64,000 nt of DNA, taken from assembly GCF_005048155.1 (NCBI RefSeq), contig NZ_SUMB01000009.1, positions 124,001-188,000 of the forward strand, read 5' to 3'. Made by a program: the position numbers and the translations under genes. The notes under the pieces are model-generated. The model was not told the DNA's origin. It saw nothing but the letters and a program-made list of their open reading frames with translations, and made no database searches. This document shows positions 17,090 through 25,922 of the stretch, one piece after another. The stretch comes from Streptomyces piniterrae. Lineage in GTDB: Bacteria > Actinomycetota > Actinomycetes > Streptomycetales > Streptomycetaceae. Each line of letters opens with the position of its first letter. Position 1 is the first letter of the stretch.

Positions 17090-17500
17090 TCAGCCGACGG
17101 TGAGCGTGCCTTCCATGTACTCGTGGATGTCGCAGTCGTAGGGGTAGCTGCCCGCCTTGGACGGGGCGACGAAGGTGGCGGTCTTCCCCGGCTCGATGTT
17201 GCCGGTGTCGAAGGATCCGCTGCCGGTGGCCGTCACGGTGTGCGGCACGGAGTCCATGTTGACGACGGTGACCTTCGCGCCGGGGCGCACGCCCAGGAGG
17301 GAGGCGGGGACGAACTTGAAGTCCTTGATGATGATGCGGGGCCCTCCGGCGGCGGGTGTGGACGGGGACGCGGGGGGAGCGGTGGACGTACCGCCTCCCC
17401 CGTCGGAACAGCCGCTCAGGGCCGCCGCCACGCAGACGATCGAGACCGCCAGGGCGAGGCGTGCACGGGCGGGGAGCCGCCGATCAGTAGCCGCCGTCAC
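17090..17500 (-). CDS. Cupredoxin lipoprotein
   Basis: About 136 residues. Lipobox LSGC (Cys31) after a hydrophobic core; a Ser/Pro/Gly linker; then a plastocyanin/azurin-like domain. All four copper ligands are visible: His87 (SVPHTVT), Cys123, His126 and Met129 (YDCDIHEYM). It should be a membrane-anchored type I copper protein outside the cell, probably an electron carrier. GTG 17500 lies inside the end of the upstream lipoprotein gene (17-bp overlap), so translation is coupled. No copper chaperone or oxidase is adjacent. Confidence 0.88.
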   Translation of the reverse strand: MTAATDRRLPARARLALAVSIVCVAAALSGCSDGGGGTSTAPPASPSTPAAGGPRIIIKDFKFVPASLLGVRPGAKVTVVNMDSVPHTVTATGSGSFDTGNIEPGKTATFVAPSKAGSYPYDCDIHEYMEGTLTVG

Positions 17501-18041
17501 CGGTATCGCCCTCGGTGTCCGACTCGACCTTGTTGCCGGAGGGGTCGACGACGTACCACTCCTCGCCGAACTGCTCGATGCCCTGACCGTTGGTTTCGCC
17601 GGGCTGCTTGTCGCCCACGAAGTAGTAGAGGGGATGGCCGTTGTAGGTGATCTGCTTGGTGCCGTCGCTGCGCGTCGACGTGCCCAGCAGGTTGCCCTTC
17701 ACCCCGCCGCCGGCCTTCGGTGTGCCGGTCGCGAGCGCCGGCGGCCAGGCCTCGGCGCAGTCACCCGAGCAGGTGGACCTCTCGGACCTGTCCGCCTCGA
17801 AGAGATACAGGGTCCGGCCCTGGCCGTCGACCAGGATCTCCCCGAGCTTGCCGGAGCGGGCGTTGACCGTGCCCGCTCCCGCGGTCGGTGTGGCGCCCGG
17901 CGTCTTCGTCGGGCGGGGTCCCGTGGGCGCCGGGGTGTTCGTGGGAGCCGCCCCGCCACCGTCGTCCCCGCAGCCGGCGACCACCGTGGCGAACAGGACG
18001 GCCGTGGCCACGGCAACGGCCGTCCTGACGCTGTTCCTCAT
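17484..18041 (-). CDS. COG4315-type secreted-repeat lipoprotein
   Basis: About 185 residues. Lipobox VVAGC (Cys24), a Pro/Thr linker, then two copies of the secreted-repeat motif: LGEILVDGQGRTLYLFEAD...STCSGDCAEAWPP and TKQITYNGHPLYYFVGDKQPGETNGQG. This family of predicted lipoproteins has no proven function; some carry a heme or metal role by inference only. Two cysteines (TCSGDC) are conserved. ATG 18041 is preceded by GGAGGAG; longer frames upstream are not supported. First gene of an operon with the cupredoxin and the small membrane protein. Confidence 0.85.
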   Translation of the reverse strand: MRNSVRTAVAVATAVLFATVVAGCGDDGGGAAPTNTPAPTGPRPTKTPGATPTAGAGTVNARSGKLGEILVDGQGRTLYLFEADRSERSTCSGDCAEAWPPALATGTPKAGGGVKGNLLGTSTRSDGTKQITYNGHPLYYFVGDKQPGETNGQGIEQFGEEWYVVDPSGNKVESDTEGDTGDGGY

Positions 18042-18260
18042 CCGGGCACTCCTCCGGTCCTGCCGCCCCACCGGTGGCGGCACAGGCCGCCTGTCCAAGC
18101 GGCCTCCGGGCAGCCCGTCCGTGGCGGCCGCCCACCCCCACTAGAACGCAGGCGGCGGCGCCCGGCCATCCGGGCTGCGACGTTCGGCGTACCCGACGCC
18201 CGCCCCGGCCCGAACGGCGGACGCCCCGTCAGCCCCGGCTCACCGCTCGCTGCCGGCTGC

Positions 18261-19658
18261 TCACTGCTCCACCGGATACGGCACGAAGGTGCTGCTGTTC
18301 TCGTCGATGGCGAGCGGCCGGCCGAGCGGCGGTACGGCGCGCTGCGGGCAGTCCAGGCGCTCGCAGACGCGGCAGCCCATGCCGATCGGGGTCGCGGCCG
18401 AGGCGTTGCCGAGGTCGAGCCCGTCGGAGTACACGAGCCGGGAGGCGTGCCGGATCTCGCAGCCGAGACCGATGGCGAAGGTCTTGCCGGGCTCGCCCCA
18501 GCCACCGCGGTGGCGGGTGACGGCGCGTGCGGTCCACAGATAGCGCTGGTCGTCCGGCATCGCGGCGATCTGGACGTGGATCCGGCCGGGCGCGGCGAAC
18601 GCCTCGTAGACGTTCCACAGCGGGCAGGTGCCGCCGGCCCGCGAGAAGTGGAAGCCGGTGGCCGACTGGCGCTTGGACATGTTGCCGGCGCGGTCGACCC
18701 GTACGAAGGAGAACGGCACTCCGCGCAGCCGGGGGCGCTGGAGCGTGCTGAGGCGGTGGCAGACCGTCTCGTAGCCGAAGCCGAAGTGGTCGGAGAGACG
18801 CTCGATGTCGTAGCGCATCTCCTCGGCGGCGGTGTGGAAGAGCCGGTACGGGAGGATCAGCGCGGCGGCGAAGTAGTTGGCGACGCCGATCCGGGCCAAC
18901 GGCCAGGTCGCGGCGCCCGGTTCGAAGTCCTCCGAGGCCAGCCGGGAGAGCTCGTCGCCGTATTCGAGCAGGGCGAGCTGGGTGGCCATCCGGAAGGCCC
19001 GCTGGCCGGGCCGCAGACGGCTGGACAGGTGCAGGACCCGCCGGGCCGGGTCGTAGTGGTGCAGCCGGTCGCCGTCGGTGGCCAGGCGCACTCCGTGGGC
19101 CTCGCCGAGCCGGGCGGTGAGGGCCGGGAGCACCTCGCCCGGACGGATGCCGATCTCGCCGGCGAGTTCTTCAGCGGCGGTGTCGAGGTCGTGCAGGTAG
19201 TTCTGCCGGCGGTAGAAGAACTCGCGGATCCCTTCGTGCGGTGAGCGCGGTCCGGCCTGGTCGGGGGCGCCGCGGTGCTCCGCGACCTCGGCGAGCCGCT
19301 CGGTCAGGACCTGGTTGCGGCGGCCCAGATCGAGGAGGACGGCGGCGACGGCGGGCAGCCGGGAGGCGAGCTCCGACAGGTCGGCGGGCGACACCCGGGC
19401 GTCCGCCATCTCGTCGGCGAGGGCCTCCCGCAGGTCCGCCAGGACACGGCCGGTGTCCCGCGCGGAGAAGAAGCCGGGATCGACGCCGAACGCCTCGGTC
19501 AGCCGCAGCAGTACGGGCACGGTCAGCGGCCGGGAGTCATGCTCCATCTGGTTGAGATAGCTGGGCGAGATGGCGAGCGTCCGCGCCAACTCGGCCTGGC
19601 TCATCCGCCGTTCCTCGCGCAGTCGGCGCAGCCGCGCTCCCGCGTACGTCTTGCCCAC
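18261..19658 (-). CDS. RamB/ScfR-type regulator (XRE HTH + ImmA/IrrE-like + DUF2083)
   Basis: About 465 residues. An N-terminal XRE HTH (LRRLREERRMSQAELARTLAISPSYLNQME, about 7-60), a middle ImmA/IrrE-like region (ALLEYGDELSRLASEDFE), and a C-terminal DUF2083 domain with conserved cysteines (GLGCEIRHASRL, GMGCRVCERLDCPQRA). This is the short-chain fatty acyl transcriptional regulator class. Mycobacterial and corynebacterial RamB members control acetate and glyoxylate-cycle genes, and the cysteines may bind metal or sense redox. GTG 19658 has GGAGGGG upstream. It is divergent from metE across a 22-bp inverted repeat. Confidence 0.88.
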   Translation of the reverse strand: MGKTYAGARLRRLREERRMSQAELARTLAISPSYLNQMEHDSRPLTVPVLLRLTEAFGVDPGFFSARDTGRVLADLREALADEMADARVSPADLSELASRLPAVAAVLLDLGRRNQVLTERLAEVAEHRGAPDQAGPRSPHEGIREFFYRRQNYLHDLDTAAEELAGEIGIRPGEVLPALTARLGEAHGVRLATDGDRLHHYDPARRVLHLSSRLRPGQRAFRMATQLALLEYGDELSRLASEDFEPGAATWPLARIGVANYFAAALILPYRLFHTAAEEMRYDIERLSDHFGFGYETVCHRLSTLQRPRLRGVPFSFVRVDRAGNMSKRQSATGFHFSRAGGTCPLWNVYEAFAAPGRIHVQIAAMPDDQRYLWTARAVTRHRGGWGEPGKTFAIGLGCEIRHASRLVYSDGLDLGNASAATPIGMGCRVCERLDCPQRAVPPLGRPLAIDENSSTFVPYPVEQ

Positions 19659-20044
19659 CCAGGTCCCCTCCGGCCTTGCACAGGATCTCAGCGCAGCGTA
19701 CGACATCCCCGGCGGACCGGTCTCGGCAGTTTCGGCAACGTTGGCAGCCTTGGCAAGAGCGGCCGAGAAGATACACAGAACTTGGCAGGGAGCCAGCCTT
19801 GATGGCGCTGCGCGCCCCTGACAGAGTCGCACCGAGACCCACCGGGACGCGCCCTTCGCACAGTTCACAGCACCGGATCAGCTTCACCGATCCACTCCCG
19901 CCGACCAACCAGTAGACGTACGAACCGGGTTGAGGGACCCGGGTCGTCTCCGGGGCGGGGTGCGCCCCGGACCGCGGGTCGGGCGCGGAGCAGAGACTGA
20001 GGCTGCTCCGCGCCCGACCCGCGGGCGGGGCTCGGAGTTGCTCG
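19659..20044. other. Divergent intergenic region between ramB-like gene and metE leader
   Basis: Must contain the promoters of both genes. About 19700-19920 is AT-richer and is the probable regulator promoter zone. The right part holds the 22-bp hairpin entered below. No gene is supported. Confidence 0.6.
19972..20024. other. 22-bp perfect inverted repeat
   Basis: Arms 19972-19993 and 20003-20024 are perfectly complementary with a 9-nt loop. It looks like a terminator but lies between divergent genes, just before the cobalamin riboswitch, where no gene ends on either strand. Confidence 0.75.
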
Positions 20045-20250
20045 TCTAGGCTGGCAACGCAACTGGTTCGCCCTGCCCGCCAGGCAGGCGCGTCGCAAGA
20101 GGGAACCCGGTGGGATTCCGGGACTGCCCCGCAGCGGTGAGTGGGAACGACCGCCGTCATACGCACTGGGCCCGGCCGGGTCTGGGAAGCGACGGCCAGT
20201 AGATGTCCGCCTTGGCGGATGTGCCCACGAGTCCGAAGACCTGCCCGTTG
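20045..20250 (+). promoter_or_regulatory. Cobalamin (B12) riboswitch
   Basis: Contains the conserved elements in order: GAGGGAACCCGGTG, ACTGCCCCGCAGCGGTGAG, GGGAAGCGACGGCCAGTAG, and the B12-box region GCCCACGAGTCCGAAGACCTGCC. It lies about 190 nt upstream of metE. In the known logic, adenosyl- or methylcobalamin binding turns off the B12-independent enzyme when B12 is available. A candidate downstream platform stem is GGCCGG/CCGGCC at 20352-20367. Ends are approximate. Confidence 0.95.
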
Positions 20251-20436
20251 CCCGCGCGCGACCGGATCGTGCGCGGAGATCCCGGTGACCTCGAGGGCGG
20301 GTCGGCGTACATATCGGGCTGGGCGCGCGCCGTTCCATGGCGTGGTGGTCCGGCCGGTGTGCCGGCCCTTCGCGGCCTCTCGTGTTCTCGACCCGTCCCG
20401 GGATCGTAGGGAGACACGCTCGCGAAGGAGAGTTTC

Positions 20437-22755
20437 GTGACCAGCAAGTCCGCAGCCGCGGCAGCACGGGCCACCGTGCACGGCTACCCCCGTCAGGGGC
20501 AGCAGCGTGAACTGAAGAAGGCCATCGAGGGCTACTGGAAGGGCCGGGTCGGCGCCGACGCCCTGCGCGCCACCGCCGCCGGACTGCGCCGGGACAACTG
20601 GCGGCAGCTCGCCGAGGCCGGTGTCCATGAGGTGCCGACCGGCGACTTCTCGTACTACGACCATGTTCTGGACACCAGCGTGATGGTCGGTGCGATCCCC
20701 GCCCGGCATCGCACCGCGGTGGCCGCCGACCCCCTGGACGGCTATTTTGCGATGGCCCGCGGTACGCAGGACGTGGCGCCGCTGGAGATGACCAAGTGGT
20801 TCGACACCAACTACCACTATCTGGTGCCCGAGTTGGGGCCGGAGACCGTGTTCGCCGCGGACTCCGCCAAGCAGGTCGGCGAGCTCCGTGAAGCGCTCGC
20901 GCTCGGGCTCGCCGCCCGCCCGGTGCTGGTCGGCCCGGTCACCTATCTCCTGCTGGCCAAGCCCGCCCCCGGTGTCGCGGCGGACTTCGACCCGCTGACG
21001 CTGCTCGACCGACTGCTGCCGGTGTACGAGGAGGTGCTGGCCGATCTTCGGGCCGCCGGCGCCGAGTGGGTGCAGCTGGACGAGCCGGCGCTGGTGCAGG
21101 ACCGCTCCCCCGCCGTGCTGAACGCCGCCGCTCGCGCCTACCGTGACCTCGGCGCGCCGGCCGACCGTCCGAAGCTGCTGGTGGCGGCCTACTTCGACCG
21201 TCTGGGCGACGCCCTGCCGGTGCTGGCGAAGTCGCCCGTCGAGGGCCTGGCGCTGGACTTCACGGGGGCCGCGGCCGCCAACCTCGACGACCTCGCGGCC
21301 GTCGGCGGGCTGCCCGGCAAGCGGCTGGTCGCGGGCGTCGTGAACGGCCGCAATGTGTGGATCAACGACTTCGAGAGGTCGCTGGCCACCCTGGGCACGC
21401 TGCTGGGTCTCGCCGACCGGGTCGATGTGTCGTCCTCCTGCTCGCTGCTGCACGTCCCGCTGGACGCCGGCGCCGAGCGGGACATCGACCCGCAGATCGC
21501 CCGCTGGCTGGCCTTCGCCCGGCAGAAGACCGGCGAGATCGTCACGCTGGCCCGCGGGCTGCAGCAGGGCACCGACACCATCGCCGCCGAACTCGCCGCG
21601 AACCGCGCCGACCTGGCGTCCCGGGCCGGTTCCGCGCTGACCCACGACCCGGCGGTACGGGCCCGCGCCGCGGCCGTCACCGACGCCGACGGCCGCCGGT
21701 CGCAGCCGTACGCCGAGCGGGCCGCCGCCCAGCGTGAACGCCTCGGGCTGCCGCTCCTGCCGACGACCACCATCGGCTCGTTCCCGCAGACCACGGAGCT
21801 GCGCACGGCCCGCGCCGATCTGCGCGCCGGGCGTATCGGCACCGCCGCGTACGAGGAGCGCATCGCGACCGAGATCCGGGACGTCCTCGCCTTCCAGGAG
21901 AAGGCCGGTATCGATGTGCTGGTGCACGGCGAGCCGGAGCGCAACGACATGGTCCAGTACTTCGCGGAGCAGCTGACCGGCTATCTCGCCACCCAGCACG
22001 GCTGGGTCCAGTCGTACGGCACCCGCTATGTCCGGCCGCCGATCCTCGCCGGCGACATCTCCCGTCCCGAGCCGATGACGGTGCGCTGGACCTCCTACGC
22101 CCAGTCGCTCACCGACCGTCCGGTCAAGGGCATGCTCACCGGCCCGGTCACGATGCTCGCCTGGTCCTTCGTCCGCGACGACCAGCCGCTCGGCGACACC
22201 GCCCGGCAGGTGGCGCTGGCGCTGCGGGACGAGGTGAACGACCTTGAGGCCGCGGGCAGTTCGGTCATCCAGGTCGACGAGCCGGCGCTCCGCGAGACGC
22301 TGCCGCTGCGGGCCGCCGACCGTGCCGGATATCTCGCCTGGGCCACCGAGGCGTTCCGCCTGACCACCGGCGGGGTCCGTCCGGACACCCAGATCCACAC
22401 CCACATGTGCTACGCGGAGTTCGGCGACATCCTCCAGGCCATCGACGATCTGGACGCCGATGTCATCAGCCTGGAGGCGGCCCGCTCGCACATGCAGGTC
22501 GCCGGGGAGCTGGCCACCGCGGGCTATCCGCGCGAGGTGGGCCCAGGGGTGTACGACATCCACTCGCCGCGCGTCCCGAGCGCCCTGGAGGCAACCGCCT
22601 TGCTGCGCAAGGGACTTGACGCCATTCCCGCCGAGCGGCTGTGGGTCAACCCGGACTGCGGTCTCAAGACCCGCGGCTGGCCCGAGGTCAGGGCCTCCCT
22701 GGAGAACCTGGTCACGGCGGCCCGCGAGGTCCGGGGCGGTCTGACGGCGTCCTGA
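20437..22755 (+). CDS. metE: Cobalamin-independent methionine synthase
   Basis: About 772 residues, full length. It transfers a methyl group from 5-methyltetrahydropteroyl-triglutamate to homocysteine in the cytoplasm. Two homologous barrels are visible. The C-terminal barrel has the zinc-site motifs HTHMCYAEFGD (His and Cys near 654-657) and NPDCGLKTRGW (Cys near 740); the substrate motifs TTTIGSFPQT and MLTGPVTMLAWSF are intact. GTG 20437 follows GAAGGAGAG at good spacing. Controlled by the B12 riboswitch in its leader. A terminator follows. Confidence 0.97.
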   Translation: MTSKSAAAAARATVHGYPRQGQQRELKKAIEGYWKGRVGADALRATAAGLRRDNWRQLAEAGVHEVPTGDFSYYDHVLDTSVMVGAIPARHRTAVAADPLDGYFAMARGTQDVAPLEMTKWFDTNYHYLVPELGPETVFAADSAKQVGELREALALGLAARPVLVGPVTYLLLAKPAPGVAADFDPLTLLDRLLPVYEEVLADLRAAGAEWVQLDEPALVQDRSPAVLNAAARAYRDLGAPADRPKLLVAAYFDRLGDALPVLAKSPVEGLALDFTGAAAANLDDLAAVGGLPGKRLVAGVVNGRNVWINDFERSLATLGTLLGLADRVDVSSSCSLLHVPLDAGAERDIDPQIARWLAFARQKTGEIVTLARGLQQGTDTIAAELAANRADLASRAGSALTHDPAVRARAAAVTDADGRRSQPYAERAAAQRERLGLPLLPTTTIGSFPQTTELRTARADLRAGRIGTAAYEERIATEIRDVLAFQEKAGIDVLVHGEPERNDMVQYFAEQLTGYLATQHGWVQSYGTRYVRPPILAGDISRPEPMTVRWTSYAQSLTDRPVKGMLTGPVTMLAWSFVRDDQPLGDTARQVALALRDEVNDLEAAGSSVIQVDEPALRETLPLRAADRAGYLAWATEAFRLTTGGVRPDTQIHTHMCYAEFGDILQAIDDLDADVISLEAARSHMQVAGELATAGYPREVGPGVYDIHSPRVPSALEATALLRKGLDAIPAERLWVNPDCGLKTRGWPEVRASLENLVTAAREVRGGLTAS

Positions 22756-22774
22756 ACCGGCATCCGGCGGTAGT

Positions 22775-22830
22775 GGGGGCCGGCCCCGGAGCGCGCAGCA
22801 GCCGGGCTCCGAGGGCCGGCCCTCGGCTTT
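22775..22830 (+). terminator. metE terminator
   Basis: GGGCCGGCCCCGGAGC pairs with GCTCCG-A-GGGCCGGCCC (one bulged base), about 16 bp, followed by CGGCTTTT. It starts 20 nt after the metE stop. Confidence 0.8.
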
Positions 22831-23151
22831 TCGCTAACTGCCGCCCGGAGTGCCATGAACGGATACCTGCCAATTAACGGAAACGGGTAAGGAAACGGGA
22901 TGCGGAGTGGCCGTCCGCTGCTGTCTGCGAGCCCGGATTGTTCGCGAATTCCCATTCTTAGCGGATGCCCGCCGAGCCCGCACCCCGGCCGCCTCCCTTC
23001 GAGTGGAAGCTATCCCGCAGTTGAATGGAACGGCGACGTTCGGCTCTCGGTCGGGGCATTCCTTATGCGTACGCCTTCCGGCTCGGGTACCCGCCCGGGC
23101 GAGGTCGGACACGGCACTCCCTTGGGGTGCCCTGATGGAGGGAGAATGTTG
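22831..23151 (+). other. Leader/promoter region of the WPGD peptide gene
   Basis: AT-richer than its surroundings. Contains the near-tandem ggaaacgggtaa/ggaaacggga (about 22878-22898). Immediately before the RBS is a short hairpin (23112-23130, GGCAC.CCC with GGGGTGCC). No other gene is supported. Confidence 0.55.
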
Positions 23152-23337
23152 ATGCGTATCCGCACCATAGCCGCGGCCGGCGCTCTGACCGTCGCCGCAT
23201 TTCTCGGTATGGCAGGCACGGCTACCACCGCGCACGCCGACGACGAGGCGGAACTCTTCTGGCCTGGAGACCAGATTTGGTGGCCGGGAGATGCAATCTT
23301 CTGGCCCGCGACGGATTCAACGGGCGACGTGAAGTGA
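23152..23337 (+). CDS. Small secreted peptide with tandem aromatic WPGD repeats
   Basis: 61 residues. A clean Sec signal (MRIRTIAAAGALTVAAFLG..., cleavage expected after TTAHA near residue 29) leaves a 32-residue mature peptide. It contains WPGDQIW-WPGDAIF-WPATD: a seven-residue unit W-P-G-D-x-I-(W/F) repeated two and a half times, with an acidic start and a neutral end. There are no cysteines, so it is not a chaplin, lasso or disulfide-type peptide. ATG 23152 has GGAGGGAG at 7 nt; ATG 23146 is an alternative. Codons of the mature part use more A/T at third positions than neighbours. I do not recognise the family; function unknown. Confidence 0.78.
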   Translation: MRIRTIAAAGALTVAAFLGMAGTATTAHADDEAELFWPGDQIWWPGDAIFWPATDSTGDVK

Positions 23338-23357
23338 CCTGACAAAGGCGCTTCCGT

Positions 23358-23384
23358 CTTCGGTCCCATGAGTGCGGACCGAAG
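23358..23384 (+). terminator. Hairpin after the WPGD peptide gene
   Basis: 9-bp perfect stem (CTTCGGTCC with GGACCGAAG) and 9-nt loop, 20 nt after the stop. Confidence 0.6.
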
Positions 23385-23533
23385 CCGGCCGAAGAAGGGC
23401 CCGGCCCGGTACCCGGTTGGGGACCGGGCCGTGGGCTCCCCCCACACCAGTCGAGGAACCCCGGCTGCCCCTGCTCGGTTACGGAACGGATGGCACGCCG
23501 CGTGGCCTCGCGCCGAACGCCGGAAGGCGGGGT

Positions 23534-23565
23534 GCCCGGCCCGGACGCTCGGGTCCGGGCCGGGC
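23534..23565 (-). terminator. Hairpin after the phospholipase C gene
   Basis: 13-bp perfect GC stem (23534-23546 with 23553-23565) and 6-nt loop, about 27 nt beyond the phospholipase stop on the minus strand. Confidence 0.75.
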
Positions 23566-23592
23566 CCGTTCGGTGGTGCGCCCGGCGGCCCC

Positions 23593-25650
23593 TCAGCCGG
23601 TGATGATCGCCGGGTCGCTCACGCCCGGCTCGCCGTTCTCGACGTGGCCGGCGAAGCGGCGCAGATAGCCGGTGTCCGTGTCGGAGACCACGGAGAGGTC
23701 GTACCAGCGCTTGCTGGCGCGCAGGTCGACCGTGTGCTCCACGGTGGCGCCCGCCTTCACCTTGAACGTCTCGCCCGCGCCGCCGTACGCGTTGGTCACG
23801 GTGAGGTTGACGTCGGCGGAGCCCGCGTTCTTCATGGTGAGCTTGAGGTTGCCGCTGGCCTTGTCGTGGCGGGCGGTCACCTCGGGTCCCGCGGTCTTGC
23901 CGGGGCCCTTGAAGACCCGCAGGAAGCCGTTCGGGCCGAACACCGACAGGTCGTAGGCGTCCTTGGAGTACGCCGAGTTCCAGGTGTCGGAGAGCGTCTT
24001 GCCGGCCTCCGTGGTGTACGTCCAGGGGCCGTCGGTGCGGTTGCCGGAGCGCACGTGGAAGCAGACGCCGGCCGCGTCGCCGCCGCCGAAGGTGAGCGTG
24101 AACTTCCCGGCCGCCGGGTCGGCGGCGCCGTCCACCAGGGGCGCGTACGGCAGCGGGCGCGCGGGACGGGAGCCGGACTCCTGCTTGGGCAGCGCCGGGT
24201 TCGCGGGGGCGTGCGGGACGTAGTCGTCGTGCCGCTCGTGGTCCGGGGGCTGGTAGCCGGCGGTGTCCGGGAGCTGCGCCGGGTCGGTGTCCTTGCCGCT
24301 GAAGTCGAAGGCGGAGGTGAGGTCGCCCGCGACGGCCCGGCGCCACGGCGAGATGTTGGGCTCGTGGACGCCGTAGCGCTTCTCCATGAACTGGATGATC
24401 GAGGTGTGGTCGAGCACCTCGGAGCAGACGTAGCCGCCGGTGCTCCAGGGCGAGACGACGATCATCGGGACACGCTGGCCCATGCCGTAGTGGCCGGCGG
24501 CGTAGCTCGCGTCACCGGGGAAGTAGTCCAGGGTGGTGTCGACGGTGGACTTGCCCTGGGAGGCGCCGGACGGGACGTACGGCGGGACGATGTGGTCGAA
24601 GTAGCCGTCGTTCTCGTCGTAGGTGATGAACAGGGCGGTCTTGGCCCATACGTCGGGGTTGGAGGTGAGCGCGTCCAGAACCTGGGATATGTACCAGGCG
24701 CCGTAGTTCACCGGCCAGTTGGGGTGCTCGCTGAACGCCTCGGGCGCGGCGATCCAGGAGACCTTCGGGAGCTTGCCGGCCTTCACGTCGGCCTTGAGGA
24801 CGTCGAAGTAGCCGTCGCCCGCCTTGGCGTTGGTGCCGGTGCGGGCCTTGTCGTAGAGCGGGTCGCCCGGCTTGGCGTTGCGGTACTTGTTGAAGAACAG
24901 CAGGGAGTTGTCGCCGTAGTTGCCGCGGTAGGCGTCCTCGATCCAGCCCCACTTGCCGTTGGCGTCGAGGCCGTCACCGATGTCCTGGTAGACCTTCCAG
25001 GACACCCCGGCCTGCTCCAGGCGCTCGGCGTAGGTCGTCCAGTCGTAACCGAGTTCCGCGTTGCCGAGGACCGGGCCGCCGCCCTTGCCGTCGTTGCCGA
25101 CGTGGCCGGACAGCATGTAGTAGCGGTTGGGGTCGGTGGCGCCCATGAACGAGCAGTGGTAGTCGTCGCAGACGGTGAACGCGTCGGCGAGGGCGTAGTG
25201 GAACGGGATGTCCTTGCGGGTCAGATACGCCATCGTGCGCTCGGACTTGGCGGGTATCCACTGGTCGTACTTGCCGTTGTTGAACGCCTTGTGGCCGCCG
25301 GCCCAGTCGTGGTCGAGGCCCGCGATGAACTGCATGCCGAGGTCCTCGGCGTCCGGGTGGAAGGGCAGTACTTCCTTGCCGCCGTCGGGCTGGTTCCACA
25401 CCGGCTTGCCGTTCGGCAGGGTGACGGGGCGCGGGTCGCCGAAGCCGCGTACGCCCTTCATCGTGCCGAAGTAGTGGTCGAACGAACGGTTCTCCTGCAT
25501 GAGCACGACGATGTGCTCCACGTCCTTGATGGAGCCGGAACGACGCGCGGCGGGAATGGCCGCGGCGCGGGCGATGCTGCTCGTCAGGGCGGCGGCACCG
25601 GCGCTCGCACCGGCGATCTGGAGAAATCGCCGGCGGTTGAGTTCAGCCAT
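23593..25650 (-). CDS. Tat-exported phospholipase C (PlcH/phosphoesterase family)
   Basis: About 685 residues. A twin-arginine signal (NRRRFLQIAG) then an Ala-rich core and cleavage region. The catalytic part has VEHIVVLMQENRSFDHYFGT near the mature N-terminus and ITYDENDGYFDHIVPP further on, both signatures of bacterial phosphocholine-type phospholipases C and acid phosphoesterases. The last 200 residues are two beta-rich C-terminal domains (TLTFGGGDAAGVCFHVRSG; YDLSVVSDTDTGYLRRFAG) as in the full-length family. It should hydrolyse phosphatidylcholine or related lipids outside the cell to release phosphate. Alone between hairpins. I found no convincing PHO box. Confidence 0.93.
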   Translation of the reverse strand: MAELNRRRFLQIAGASAGAAALTSSIARAAAIPAARRSGSIKDVEHIVVLMQENRSFDHYFGTMKGVRGFGDPRPVTLPNGKPVWNQPDGGKEVLPFHPDAEDLGMQFIAGLDHDWAGGHKAFNNGKYDQWIPAKSERTMAYLTRKDIPFHYALADAFTVCDDYHCSFMGATDPNRYYMLSGHVGNDGKGGGPVLGNAELGYDWTTYAERLEQAGVSWKVYQDIGDGLDANGKWGWIEDAYRGNYGDNSLLFFNKYRNAKPGDPLYDKARTGTNAKAGDGYFDVLKADVKAGKLPKVSWIAAPEAFSEHPNWPVNYGAWYISQVLDALTSNPDVWAKTALFITYDENDGYFDHIVPPYVPSGASQGKSTVDTTLDYFPGDASYAAGHYGMGQRVPMIVVSPWSTGGYVCSEVLDHTSIIQFMEKRYGVHEPNISPWRRAVAGDLTSAFDFSGKDTDPAQLPDTAGYQPPDHERHDDYVPHAPANPALPKQESGSRPARPLPYAPLVDGAADPAAGKFTLTFGGGDAAGVCFHVRSGNRTDGPWTYTTEAGKTLSDTWNSAYSKDAYDLSVFGPNGFLRVFKGPGKTAGPEVTARHDKASGNLKLTMKNAGSADVNLTVTNAYGGAGETFKVKAGATVEHTVDLRASKRWYDLSVVSDTDTGYLRRFAGHVENGEPGVSDPAIITG

Positions 25651-25797
25651 GATTCTTGGGACCTCTTGTGTGTGGGGAAACAGGAGTCAGCAGAGTGTTC
25701 CAAGAGGAACCAACTGCAGGGAAGGGGTGATGTCGCCTGCGTGAAAAATCACGGTACGTGTGGCGAACACGCTGGCCAGAGGCACCCTGCGCACGAA

Positions 25798-25827
25798 GGG
25801 CCGCCCCCGCCTGCGCGAGGGCGGCCC
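25798..25827 (-). terminator. Hairpin after the MFS gene
   Basis: 9-bp perfect stem GGGCCGCCC/GGGCGGCCC with a 12-nt loop, about 95 nt past the MFS stop on the minus strand and before the phospholipase promoter. Confidence 0.65.
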
Positions 25828-25922
25828 GCCCGCATCCGTTTATCGCCCTCCGTGCCGGAGGACCTGACGGAGTGTGAGTGTTTGCCGGCCGGGCCGGTGC
25901 TTCACCACCACGGCCGGCTGCG

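Noticed and set aside
23400..23600. A gene between the WPGD peptide and the phospholipase
   Set aside because: The stretch is terminator hairpins and GC repeats with no RBS or domain.
25660..25760. Possible PHO box upstream of the phospholipase C gene
   Set aside because: TTTTCACGCAGG and CATCACCCC are present but do not form the 11-bp direct repeats of a real PHO box.
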